From Owenweeksia sp965214115 (GTDB lineage: Bacteria; Bacteroidota; Bacteroidia; Flavobacteriales; Schleiferiaceae): a stretch of DNA of 64,000 nt. Made by a program: the position numbers and the translations under genes. This document shows, piece by piece, positions 15,134-23,150 of this stretch (positions are counted from its first letter, which is position 1; the number at the start of each line of letters is the position of its first letter). The notes under the pieces were generated by a model, which saw nothing but the letters and a program-made list of their open reading frames with translations, searched no databases and was not told the origin of the DNA. The stretch covers positions 558,001 through 622,000 of the forward strand of contig CBDCAU010000003.1 in assembly GCA_965214115.1 (NCBI GenBank), in the 5' to 3' direction.

Positions 15134-16071
15134 TTACAGCGCGGGGGAGACGTTTTTAGCAAAAATAGGTCTGCTATTCCAAAGCGCTTCGGCTTTCCAA
15201 TCCGAATGAAAACCCATCGCAGCAAGATTGACGGAAGGATATTTATCAATCAGTTTCCTGAATTTTTCGGGAAAGGTATTTTCAGGATTGATGGTTTTTA
15301 ACAGATAGAGGCAGCAACTTAAAAAAAGATAGATTTTCCCGTTTTGGATGTTGTCGTTTCTCAACCAAAGCGGATGATTTGTTTTGAGTTTTTGAGGCTT
15401 CAGTGTCAAAGTCCGATTCCAAAGGCGGCCGTGGTGGGCACAAATATTTCTTACAAAAGTGAGACTATGCATCCAACTTTCTAAAATGTAAGGTGTCGGA
15501 ACTTTAAAGTGCTTGCTTACCGTTTTCTTCGCTTTTGACATTTTGAGATTCCGATAAATCTTGGAAAGTAGGCCCATCGAAAGAATTTCCACGGTCATCC
15601 AAGAGGGTGGACGCTGCGGCGCGGAATATTCTGATTTGTAGTGATTTATGAAAACCTCTCCCGACCGTTTTATTTCCCCGTCAATCTTCGAAATGTTTTT
15701 GCCGTAAAGAAAATTACTGTTGTAAAGATTGGGGTTTTCAAACCACCACGCACTATTTTCCAAAGAAAAATGAGCGATGATTTGAGTTTTGAAAGCAATT
15801 TCGAGTCTTTCGATAATGTCGTTTACCAACAACCTGAGCTCGCGGTCGAAAAAATAGAGGTCGAGCACTTTTCCAAAAGTTGAATCCTTTCTAAAAGAAT
15901 GGTCGCTTCCGTTTTGAAAAGGGAGCATATAGGCATATAGGCGCTCAGCCCGTAATAGCTGATGTTCGATAGAAACCTTTGGGCTTCTTTCTCATCCTGA
16001 ATTTGAAGACCCCGTAATTTTAAGAGGTGAATTTGCTCATCAAAAGAGAGAGCCTCTTTTTGAAATTGCAT
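15134..16071 (-). pseudogene. Abi_2-family (HEPN) abortive-infection gene, frameshifted by an 8-bp tandem duplication
   Basis: Abi_2/AbiF-type proteins are HEPN ribonuclease-like toxins of phage defence. The first part (16071 to about 15934) has LSFDEQIHLLKLRGLQIQDE and FLSNISYYGLSAYM, the usual N-terminus. The second part has the rest, including RNICAHHGRLWNR, the HEPN RNxxxH motif. The two lie in different frames. The cause is visible: CATATAGG occurs twice in tandem at 15926-15941. Removing one copy joins SAYM to LPFQNGSDHSF and restores one 310-residue frame. The second copy also offers an ATG for restart (15928), producing only the C-terminal 264 residues. Its leader RNA and promoter look intact. 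An assembly error is the main alternative. Confidence 0.85.
15926..15941. repeat. 8-bp tandem duplication CATATAGG x2 that breaks the Abi gene
   Basis: Two perfect head-to-tail copies (15926-15933, 15934-15941). The unit length is not a multiple of three, so the second copy shifts the frame. Loss of one copy by slippage would restore it. Confidence 0.9.
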
Positions 16072-16084
16072 AGGTTAAAAAAAG

Positions 16085-16135
16085 AAAAAACCCGCCCGGT
16101 TGCGCGTGCAAAGCAGAGGCGTGGCAGGTATTATT
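16085..16135 (-). ncRNA. Terminated leader RNA of the Abi gene
   Basis: On the minus strand a promoter at 16147-16140 is followed by about 50 nt ending in a terminator, 14 bases before the Abi ATG (16071). The outer stem pairs ACCTGCC (16129-16123) with GGCGGGT (16096-16090). Inside are CGC/GCG pairing and a small TGC-TTT-GCA hairpin. Six T follow the outer stem, so the same stem closes the RNA and terminates it. A conserved RNA motif upstream of abiF genes is known (abiF RNA), and such RNAs can act as antitoxins for the HEPN toxin. Membership of this RNA in that family is likely from position but untested. Confidence 0.65.
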
Positions 16136-16139
16136 GCCG

Positions 16140-16147
16140 CAAATGTA
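16140..16147 (-). promoter_or_regulatory. -7 element TACATTTG of the Abi leader RNA
   Basis: Exact match to TAnnTTTG on the minus strand. A TTG at 16173-16171 gives a slightly long spacer of 23 bases. An inverted repeat ACCTCA/TGAGGT (16165-16170, 16179-16184) overlaps the -33 region and could be an operator. Confidence 0.55.
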
Positions 16148-16282
16148 ATAGTTTTTTCATTTAAACCTCACAATTTTATGAGGTCAAGCTTCAAATCTAT
16201 ACTCTGTATTATTCAATAATACCGTCTGTTTTTTACATCGAAAGGTTATAATTCTTGTATTAATTCAAAGGTTTTTAGGTTT

Positions 16283-16747
16283 TCATTTCCCCTTCCCCTC
16301 CAACTTCTCAAACGCCTTCGCCACAATCAGCCAATTCCTCCCAAACTTGTGCAGTGTCAAAAAATCGATGTAGGTTTTCTGGTGGCCGCGCCAGAATTCC
16401 AGCTTCGCCACCGCCGTGTTTCCTTCTATTGAAATATCCAAATACTTCACCTTAACTTCCTGATTTTTAGGGGGTGGAAACATTCCAGCGGCTTGGTCGC
16501 GCTTCACGATTTGCTTCCATTCGGCCAACTCGCGGGTGAAAAATTCGCCGTTTTCCAACACGCCCGTCATTCGAAAATCGGGGTGGAAACCCAGCTCGAT
16601 ATTGCGCAGATTGCCCTCGTTGAAGATGCCGTCCACATAGGCTTCTTTGATGACTTCGCGGATGGCCTGCGGTTCGTCCTGTGCATTAAGCGGGGTTTTT
16701 ATTAAAATAAATATTATTGAAAAGAGTAGGGGAGCGGGCGTTTTCAC
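16283..16747 (-). CDS. Secreted NTF2-like / lumazine-binding-like protein
   Basis: 154 residues, GTG start, with the signal peptide TPAPLLFSIIFILIKTPLNAQ. The remainder fits the NTF2-like fold of putative lumazine-binding proteins. It has a helical start (AIREVIKEAYVDGIFNEGN), then FHPDFRMTGVLENGEF, and strands ending LHKFGRNWLIVAKAFEKL. These small periplasmic proteins are common in Bacteroidota; ligand and role are unknown. A remnant of a second copy lies at 15022-15124 on the other side of the Abi gene. Confidence 0.75.
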   Translation of the reverse strand: MKTPAPLLFSIIFILIKTPLNAQDEPQAIREVIKEAYVDGIFNEGNLRNIELGFHPDFRMTGVLENGEFFTRELAEWKQIVKRDQAAGMFPPPKNQEVKVKYLDISIEGNTAVAKLEFWRGHQKTYIDFLTLHKFGRNWLIVAKAFEKLEGKGK

Positions 16748-16884
16748 TTAAATAAGATTTTGAGTTTTCATATTCAAAAAATGAAAACACAAAGGACGGA
16801 AAAACCAGCCACTCAACTTTCGCTACTTTGCGCCATCAAGCGGATGAAATCTCTCCACGATTTCCCACTAAAAACCAACGCGCT

Positions 16885-17739
16885 ATGAAAATTTTTCCCG
16901 TGTTTTTGCTGCTCGCGATGCTCTCGATGACGGGCTGCATTTCATCTTACATCTACGAACCCGCCTCGGCTGGCCGTGTGCAAACCCCCGTGCTGCCGCG
17001 CCCCTATCAGCCCGACGATAAAGGCCACTGGCAACTTTCCGGCTACGGCATCCAAGGGCAGGAAATTCATTTTGCGGGCGACACCGCCGAGCAGGTGGAT
17101 ATGATAATGGGCGTGGCCAATTATGTGTATCGCGCCGAGTTGTTTGATTTTTTCGCGGGCGGCCACCTTTACACGGGCACTTATAAACACGCCGATCACA
17201 ACATCGATTTCTTGCCCGCCAATATGCGTTTTTACGGGTTGGGTTTGCGTGCGGGCACTCATCTCAACCTTGATTTGGGCAAGGTCACTTTCCGTCCCAT
17301 CGGCGTACAGTTGCTGTTCACTTACGAGGGCGGCCAGTTTATCGACAACCTACAGGAGTTGCAAGCGCACGAAGGCACTTTTGACACCACCAGTTCAGGC
17401 GTTTTCATCCTGTTTGAAAACGATGTCGCCGTTTATTCCGACCATTCCGTCATCACGCTGGGGATTCCGTTTTTGCAGGTGGGCGGGGCGCTTGACGCGG
17501 ATTGGTACCTCTCCGGCGGCCTCGGGATGGACTGGACGCTTCAAGGGAACGCCGACAATATTGGCTTCGAGCGCTTCCGTTGGAAATTTTTCGCCGCGGC
17601 TTCCTACCGTAATTTCAGTTTGATTTGGAATCCCCTCTTTGGCGGCGGCCGCTACTCTGAGACGGTAAACGGCGTGGTGCGAAATAATTTCCGGCAGCCG
17701 TCGGAGCTGGGAAGGATTGGGCTGCAGGTGGAGTTTTGA
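16885..17739 (+). CDS. Outer-membrane beta-barrel lipoprotein, unknown function
   Basis: 284 residues. The start was set at MKIFPVFLLLAMLSMTGC, a lipoprotein signal ending in the lipobox cysteine, 19 codons into the open frame. The rest is rich in alternating polar/hydrophobic strands with many glycines and aromatics. It ends GRIGLQVEF with a terminal phenylalanine, typical of small outer-membrane barrels. It stands alone between convergent and divergent genes. No specific family was recognised. Confidence 0.75.
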   Translation: MKIFPVFLLLAMLSMTGCISSYIYEPASAGRVQTPVLPRPYQPDDKGHWQLSGYGIQGQEIHFAGDTAEQVDMIMGVANYVYRAELFDFFAGGHLYTGTYKHADHNIDFLPANMRFYGLGLRAGTHLNLDLGKVTFRPIGVQLLFTYEGGQFIDNLQELQAHEGTFDTTSSGVFILFENDVAVYSDHSVITLGIPFLQVGGALDADWYLSGGLGMDWTLQGNADNIGFERFRWKFFAAASYRNFSLIWNPLFGGGRYSETVNGVVRNNFRQPSELGRIGLQVEF

Positions 17740-17814
17740 AACCCCTAAATGAAGCCGTTTGGAACTGAAAAAATCGTTTCAATGCGCTGACCGATTGAAC
17801 CCATTGAGGTTCAA

Positions 17815-17893
17815 ATATTTGTAGAAAAATTAGCGCGTGTTTTTCGACCCCGAAGGGGTCGTATAGCGCGGGGTGAGGCCATTCTACAAATAT
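17815..17893. repeat. Intergenic inverted repeat with central GACCCC hairpin
   Basis: The 12-bp arms ATATTTGTAGAA (17815-17826) and TTCTACAAATAT (17882-17893) are perfect reverse complements. Between them lies CGACCCC-GAA-GGGGTCG (17845-17861), a seven-pair hairpin. The element sits between the convergent barrel-lipoprotein and SDR genes. It resembles dispersed non-coding repeats seen in Bacteroidota genomes. It has no open frame. Confidence 0.65.
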
Positions 17894-17925
17894 GAGGTGC
17901 CTATGGCATCCTTAATTTGAAACTT

Positions 17926-18684
17926 TTAGATATTCTTCCTCACCACCTTGCTCGCCGCCTGCGCGCTCGGCAAAATCAGGCAATCCGCCAAATTGACGTG
18001 CGCGGGGCGATTAATGATAAATTCAATAAGTTCCGCCAAATCAGTCGGTTGCAGCGGTTCGTAGCCTTGGTAGGTTTTCTCCGCTTTCGCGGAATCGCCC
18101 TTGAAGCGGACTACTGAAAACTCGGTTTCCACGAGGCCCGGCGCGATTTGCGAAACCCTGATGCCGTGTTCGTTCAAGTCCAAGCGCATCGCGGCGTTCA
18201 GCGCGTCCACCGCAAATTTGGAGGCGTTGTAAACATTGCCGTTTTCGTACACTTCCCTTCCGGCGATGCTGCCGATATTGATGACGTGGCCGGATTTCCG
18301 CTCGACCATTTTGGGCAACACTGCCCGCGAAACGTACAGCAAGCCTTTTACATTGATGTCGATCATCATTTCCCAATCATCGATTTCACCTTGGTGGATG
18401 GGGGCGAGGCCGTGGGCATTTCCGGCATTGTTGATTAAAACATCAATTTCTTTGAAATTTTCGGGCAAATTTTCTATCGAAAAAAACACGGCATTTTTAT
18501 CACGAATATCAAAAGAAAGGGTGTGGATTTCGGTGTAATTTTTCAGTTCGTTTTTTAACTCTTCCAAGCGTTCTTTCCGCCGCCCGCAGGCGATGATTTT
18601 ATGGCCGTTTTTTCCCAATAAAAGTGCGGTGGCGCGGCCGATGCCGGAGGTGGCGCCGGTGATGAGGATGGTTTTGGGATTCAT
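17926..18684 (-). CDS. SDR-family NADP-dependent oxidoreductase (YdfG-like)
   Basis: 252 residues, classical short-chain dehydrogenase. The cofactor motif is ILITGATSGIGRATA with an arginine-rich ACGRR after the second strand, favouring NADP. NNAG follows, then the serine in INIGSIAG and the YxxxK pair in YNASKFAVDAL. Length and the LINNAGNAHGLAP stretch resemble the YdfG group, which oxidises serine and related 3-hydroxy acids. The substrate cannot be fixed from sequence. It lies 10 bases after a lipoprotein gene on the same strand. Confidence 0.88.
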   Translation of the reverse strand: MNPKTILITGATSGIGRATALLLGKNGHKIIACGRRKERLEELKNELKNYTEIHTLSFDIRDKNAVFFSIENLPENFKEIDVLINNAGNAHGLAPIHQGEIDDWEMMIDINVKGLLYVSRAVLPKMVERKSGHVINIGSIAGREVYENGNVYNASKFAVDALNAAMRLDLNEHGIRVSQIAPGLVETEFSVVRFKGDSAKAEKTYQGYEPLQPTDLAELIEFIINRPAHVNLADCLILPSAQAASKVVRKNI

Positions 18685-18694
18685 AGTTTTTGAT

Positions 18695-19201
18695 CTAAAA
18701 AAGCAGGCTCGCCAAATAATAGCCCAAGGCCGCGCCCACTATTACGCCCGCCACGGTAGCTATCACCCGCCCAGCGCCGCCTTCTTTTGCTTTCGATAAT
18801 TTACGCGGTGTGGCAAGATTGAAATTCTGGTCCAAAACATCCGCTGAGACCTTGTAAAATACAGCATCACATTGATAGCAACTGGACCACCCCGGCTTTT
18901 TTTCGGCCACGATGTTTATCAAATTGGCATCCAGACGACACGCCTCTTTTCTCAAAATTTCCACCGCTTTCGATTCGCTGCATTGTGCCGAAAAGCCGCC
19001 ATCACGGAGTTGAATCGATCCCAACCTTTGGAATTTGACAGAATCGACCGCCGCGAATTTTACCAGCCGAGTTTCGCAATTTTCCGCGTAACTCTCGGAT
19101 GCTTTGTCGTTTTTATCATATCCAGTTCTTATGACTTTGTGCGAACAGGAAGAAAAAAGTATTAAAAAAGTAAAGAAAAAAAAGCCGATTTTCTTATTCA
19201 T
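18695..19201 (-). CDS. Lipoprotein of unknown function
   Basis: 168 residues. The signal peptide ends at a lipobox (LFSSCSHK), so the protein should be lipid-anchored. The middle has several cysteines (ENCETR, AQCSES, SSCYQCDAVFYK) and the C-terminus has a glycine-rich hydrophobic stretch VIATVAGVIVGAALGYYLAS like a membrane or glycine-zipper segment. No known family was recognised. It lies between fbp and the SDR gene on the same strand with short gaps, so it may share their transcript. Confidence 0.7.
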   Translation of the reverse strand: MNKKIGFFFFTFLILFSSCSHKVIRTGYDKNDKASESYAENCETRLVKFAAVDSVKFQRLGSIQLRDGGFSAQCSESKAVEILRKEACRLDANLINIVAEKKPGWSSCYQCDAVFYKVSADVLDQNFNLATPRKLSKAKEGGAGRVIATVAGVIVGAALGYYLASLLF

Positions 19202-19223
19202 TTTTCTATAAAAATTTTAATGA

Positions 19224-20237
19224 TTATCCCTCCGAATATTCCCGCATAAACTCCTCCGCCTTTTCCACCATTTTTTGGCTGCCGCAGAAAAAGGGAACGC
19301 GCTGGTGCAGCTCCGTCGGTTCGATGTCCATAATCCGCGTGAAACCGTCCGTGGCCTTGCCGCCGGCTTGCTCAATGAGAAACGCCATCGGGTTGCATTC
19401 ATATAAAAGACGCAACTTTCCATTGGGCGCGGTCGTCCCGCGTGGGTAAATGTAGATGCCGCCTTTGGTGAGATTCCTATGGAAATCCGCCACCAGCGAA
19501 CCGATGTAGCGCGAAGTGAAAGGGCGGTTGGTCGCTTCGTCCAACTCCTGCACCCACTTCAAATATTTTTTTACCCCTTCTGGGAAATGCACATAATTCC
19601 CTTCGTTGATGGAATAGATTTTCCCGTCCTGCGGCGCTTTTATGTTGGGGTGGGACAGGAAAAACGAGCCGATGCCGGGATCGAAAGTGAAGCCGTTCAC
19701 GCCATTTCCCACGGTATAAACCAAAATAGTGGACGTGCCATAAATCAGATAACCGGCCGCCACTTGCTTGTTGCCTGGCTGTAGAAAATCTTCCAGTTGT
19801 ACGGGCGTGTCCACTTCCGAAACTCTCCGATAAATACTGAAAATCGTGCCCACGGAAACGTTCACGTCAATATTGCTGGAACCGTCGAGCGGGTCCATCA
19901 GCACGACATATTTAGCCTCTTTGTGCATCGGTTCGTCAAAGGCCACAAAATCGTCCCGCTCCTCGCTGCCGATGCCACAGATTTCGCCACGGTTTTTTAA
20001 AGTGCTGATAAACAGTTCGTCAGCCAGCAAGTCCAGTTTCATTTGGTCTTCGCCCTGCACGTTTTCCGCGCCGGCCTTGCCGAGAATTTCCGCCAGTCCG
20101 GCCTTGTTGATTTCTTGGTTCACCATTTTCCCCGCCAAGCGGATGGAACTTAAAAGTGCCGAAAGCTCGCCTTTGGCGTAGGGAAAATCCTTTTGGTTTT
20201 CGATGATGAATTCACCGAGAGTCGTGTGTCTTTGCAT
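19224..20237 (-). CDS. fbp: Class I fructose-1,6-bisphosphatase
   Basis: 337 residues, full length. It hydrolyses fructose-1,6-bisphosphate to fructose-6-phosphate in gluconeogenesis, in the cytoplasm. Metal-binding motifs are CGIGSEERDD, the DPLDGSSNIDVN signature, and later YECNPMAFLIEQAGGKA. Substrate-contact residues are in RYIGSLVADFHRNL. ATG start at 20237. Confidence 0.95.
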   Translation of the reverse strand: MQRHTTLGEFIIENQKDFPYAKGELSALLSSIRLAGKMVNQEINKAGLAEILGKAGAENVQGEDQMKLDLLADELFISTLKNRGEICGIGSEERDDFVAFDEPMHKEAKYVVLMDPLDGSSNIDVNVSVGTIFSIYRRVSEVDTPVQLEDFLQPGNKQVAAGYLIYGTSTILVYTVGNGVNGFTFDPGIGSFFLSHPNIKAPQDGKIYSINEGNYVHFPEGVKKYLKWVQELDEATNRPFTSRYIGSLVADFHRNLTKGGIYIYPRGTTAPNGKLRLLYECNPMAFLIEQAGGKATDGFTRIMDIEPTELHQRVPFFCGSQKMVEKAEEFMREYSEG

Positions 20238-20315
20238 AGTTTTAATGAGTCAATTTGCCAATCGGGCAATGGGCCAATTTTGGAAGGCTGCAAATTTGAT
20301 GATAAAAGGGGAAAC

Positions 20316-20350
20316 AAAAAGACCTGCCAGATTTTGATATCTGACAGGTC
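20316..20350 (-). terminator. Terminator after the thioredoxin-like gene (GACCTGTCAG family)
   Basis: Minus-strand stem GACCTGTCAGAT / ATCTGGCAGGTC (12 pairs with one G-U) followed by TTTTT. It lies 36 bases after the stop at 20387. Related stems occur at 62363 and 63524. Confidence 0.8.
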
Positions 20351-20386
20351 AAGCTGTGAACTGTCGTCTGTGGGCTGTGGACTTCT

Positions 20387-20926
20387 TTACAACTCCGATT
20401 CAAAAGTTTTCTGCCATTCTTCAAACGGCGTTTCCGTATGGTGGCCGCCGGCAAAATATTTCAGGAACTTCTCGAAATCCTGGGCGTTGCGGTAGCCCGG
20501 CACGGGGGCGATGTACTGGCCGTTTTTGTCTAAATATACAATGTTCGGGTAGCTCATTTTGCCCTGCAAAAGCGCCGCCGCCAGCTCGTGGTAGCCGCGC
20601 CGGCCTTGTTGTACAAATTTGTAATTCCGCCCTTGGAAAGTAATCGAATCCTTCCGCTCGGCGTTGAATTTCACGCCATAAAAATTTTCATTGACGTAGG
20701 CCGCGATTTTCTCGTTTTGGAACGTGTCCTTATCCATCTTTTTGCACCAGCCACACCAGTTGGTGTAAACATCAATAAAGACAGGGCGTGGCTCTTCGGC
20801 CATTTTGGCGTCCAGTTCTTCGATGCTCACCCAGTTGATTTGGCCTTTGGGTTTTTCGGCGGTTTGGCACATCATCAGCATTGGAAACGCAAAAAGCAGC
20901 ATAGTGGAAAGGAAGATGTTTTTCAT
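20387..20926 (-). CDS. Periplasmic thioredoxin-like protein
   Basis: 179 residues from ATG 20926, beginning with the export signal MKNIFLSTMLLFAFPMLMM. The thioredoxin fold is marked by VFIDVYTNWCGWCKKMDKDT, with a CGWC redox pair, and a later strand PNIVYLDKNG. The arrangement resembles DUF255/thioredoxin-7 proteins that reduce or isomerise disulfides of exported proteins. A cysteine directly before the mature part (MMCQ) could make it a lipoprotein. Confidence 0.85.
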   Translation of the reverse strand: MKNIFLSTMLLFAFPMLMMCQTAEKPKGQINWVSIEELDAKMAEEPRPVFIDVYTNWCGWCKKMDKDTFQNEKIAAYVNENFYGVKFNAERKDSITFQGRNYKFVQQGRRGYHELAAALLQGKMSYPNIVYLDKNGQYIAPVPGYRNAQDFEKFLKYFAGGHHTETPFEEWQKTFESEL

Positions 20927-20987
20927 AATGATTTTCTTTTTAAAAGCGATTTTCAAAGGTAAAAAGAGTGGTCGGTTCTCGGGTGTC

Positions 20988-21072
20988 AGTTCACAATCTG
21001 CGGTTTTCAGTCAGCAATTTGCAAAGGTTGACGACTCAGAGGACTGGTTGCAAATTGCCAACTGCTGATTGC
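20988..21072. repeat. Low-complexity intergenic repeat (TTGCAAATTGCC type)
   Basis: Degenerate head-to-tail and inverted copies of short words such as CAGTCAGCAATTTGC, GTTGCAAATTGCC and AACTGCTGATTGC. Related text occurs at 23102-23150 and 60373-60410. Non-coding. Confidence 0.45.
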
Positions 21073-21080
21073 TAACTGAA

Positions 21081-22973
21081 CTACTCTTCACTCATATCCC
21101 GTTCCGCTTCCTCCGCGCCGTGGGTCAGTTTTTTCAGTTTTTTCAAAAAGACAATCACCAGCAAACCGAAGAGTGCCGTGAACACAGTGATGCTGATAAA
21201 AGTCCGCAGTTCCAGCTTATTACTGGCCTCGAAGAGCGTGATTTTTCCCGCATAGTTTGCCATATCCACGTCCACGCTTTCACCCGCGTCAATCTTGGTG
21301 AAATCCGCTTCGTTCTCATAATTGATGGTGATGTGCTGCGGGTCTTCTTGGGTAGATTCTTCATTGATGAGCGCCTCTTTCAGCGCCGCGCGGTTCTCCT
21401 CATTGATGTTGATGAAATCCGAAACTTCGCCTCTGCCATCTTCGCTCGATATAATGATCTTATCATTTTGGATGTAAGCCAAAGCGCGTACTTCAAACGG
21501 CCCCGCTTGAGTCAAAACCGAATCGGGGATGAAACCCTGAACGCCCTCAAAATTGGTGTTCACTTCCGAATAAATCGGCTCGGTCTGCGAGGCTTCGCCG
21601 ATGGCACCGGCCACTTTGTTGCCCAATCCCGTGGCGGCAAAATACACGCCCATCATAATGGAGACGTACTTGGCGGGCGCTATTTTGGTGATGAACGAAA
21701 GCGCCACCGGAGAGGCGGAAAGTTCGCCAATGGTGTGGAGCAAATAGGCGAGGATAATCCAAATGAGAGCGGCCTGACCGCCGTCCAAAACTTCCAGCGA
21801 TGCCTTGGCCATAAAGAGAAATCCCAATCCCATTATAATCACGCCCACCGCCATTTTGAAAAGCGAGGATGCTTCTTTGCTTTTCAGCTTGCGGCGCGCC
21901 CAAAAGTTTGCGACGATGACCCCAAAAATGATGATGAAAATCGCGTTCACCGATTGGAAAACCGAGGCGGGAATCGTGCCGCTCCAAAAACCAATATCGA
22001 CAAAGCGATCCACTTTTTCTTTGGTGTAAATGTTCATCAAGCCGCCCGCCTGTTCAAACGCGCCCCAGAATACGATCACGATTAAAAAGGAAAGGAGCAA
22101 AACCACGTAGCGGTCTTTTTCGATGGGGGTCAACTCATTGTAAATCACCATCATAATCCCCACCACAAAACCGAGGAAAATGGCCAGCAAACCGTAGCCA
22201 ATCGTTCCCGTTACCAGCAAATAAATTCCCAATAATTGGATGAGGGAAAAGCCGATGAGCGGCCCTTTTTCTTTGAACATTTTGTTGAAGAGGCGGCCCA
22301 TACTGTCGTCGCCAGATTCCTTTTCTTCTTTGGTGGGCGCTTCGCCCACGCCTTTCAGATATTTTTGGCCGGCCATAAAGACGATTTGGCCGAGCAACAT
22401 TCCCACGCCGGCCATCCCGAATCCCCAGTGCCAGCCGATGGTTTCGCCCACATAACCCACTGCCAGTGAGGAGGCTGCGGCACCGATGTTAATTCCGATA
22501 TAGAAAATCGTAAAACCTTTGTCGCGGCGGATGTCGCCTTCCTTATAAAGGCCGCCCACCATCGTGGAAATGTTCGGCTTCAATCCGCCGACCCCTAACA
22601 CAATGAGTCCCAGTCCGGTAAAGAAAGCCCACGGTGCTTCAATCGCCAAAATGGAGTGGCCGGCCACCAAAATTAAACCACCGACCAGCACGCTTTTTTT
22701 CTGCCCGATGAACTTGTCCGCGAGGATGCCGCCGGGGATGGACATCACATAAACGAGCATCGTGTACCAACCATAAAGTGCCAGTGCGTCAGCGTTTTCC
22801 CAGCCCAAGCCGGGGTTGTCGCCCGTGGCGGCGGAGACGATGTATAGCACCAAAATCGCGCGCATCCCGTAGTAGGAAAACCGCTCCCACATTTCCGTGA
22901 AAAAGAGGATGTAAAGCCCGACGGGGTGGCCCCAGAGTTCTTTCCGTTCGATTGCGTGCGTAGCGTTTGCCAT
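21081..22973 (-). CDS. POT/PTR-family peptide:H+ symporter with a large C-terminal insertion
   Basis: 630 residues, longer than the usual ~500. The proton-coupling motif EMWERFSYYG is near the start, and the family motif FTIFYIGINIGAAAS follows at about residue 155. Twelve or more membrane segments are visible. Between the penultimate and last helices, about residues 470-585 form a hydrophilic, acidic insertion (ISSEDGRGEVSDFININEE and onward). It is followed by a final helix (FISITVFTALFGLLVIVFL). It imports di- and tripeptides across the inner membrane. The insertion appears extracytoplasmic by the order of helices. A DPP IV gene is next upstream, consistent with peptide use. Confidence 0.9.
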   Translation of the reverse strand: MANATHAIERKELWGHPVGLYILFFTEMWERFSYYGMRAILVLYIVSAATGDNPGLGWENADALALYGWYTMLVYVMSIPGGILADKFIGQKKSVLVGGLILVAGHSILAIEAPWAFFTGLGLIVLGVGGLKPNISTMVGGLYKEGDIRRDKGFTIFYIGINIGAAASSLAVGYVGETIGWHWGFGMAGVGMLLGQIVFMAGQKYLKGVGEAPTKEEKESGDDSMGRLFNKMFKEKGPLIGFSLIQLLGIYLLVTGTIGYGLLAIFLGFVVGIMMVIYNELTPIEKDRYVVLLLSFLIVIVFWGAFEQAGGLMNIYTKEKVDRFVDIGFWSGTIPASVFQSVNAIFIIIFGVIVANFWARRKLKSKEASSLFKMAVGVIIMGLGFLFMAKASLEVLDGGQAALIWIILAYLLHTIGELSASPVALSFITKIAPAKYVSIMMGVYFAATGLGNKVAGAIGEASQTEPIYSEVNTNFEGVQGFIPDSVLTQAGPFEVRALAYIQNDKIIISSEDGRGEVSDFININEENRAALKEALINEESTQEDPQHITINYENEADFTKIDAGESVDVDMANYAGKITLFEASNKLELRTFISITVFTALFGLLVIVFLKKLKKLTHGAEEAERDMSEE

Positions 22974-23029
22974 TGTGATTCAGTGATTTAGATTTTAAAA
23001 GGGTGTTTTAAAGCGCGCCGAAATTAGGG

Positions 23030-23150
23030 AAAAGAGTGATGAGTTGATAAGTTATTGAGTTAATGGGTTATTGAGTTATTAAGTCATTGCATAATTGAAA
23101 ACTGGCCATTGCCGATTGCAAATTGCCGACTGCCGACTGTAAACTGCTCA
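23030..23150. repeat. Low-complexity intergenic tract
   Basis: Repeated words GAGTTATTGAGTTAATGGG over 23035-23090 are followed by TTGCCGATTGCAAATTGCC-type text up to the DPP IV stop. No gene or hairpin terminator is evident. Confidence 0.4.

Noticed and set aside
21069..22085. Long plus-strand frame opposite the peptide transporter
   Set aside because: Histidine-rich antisense shadow of the transporter gene without domain features.
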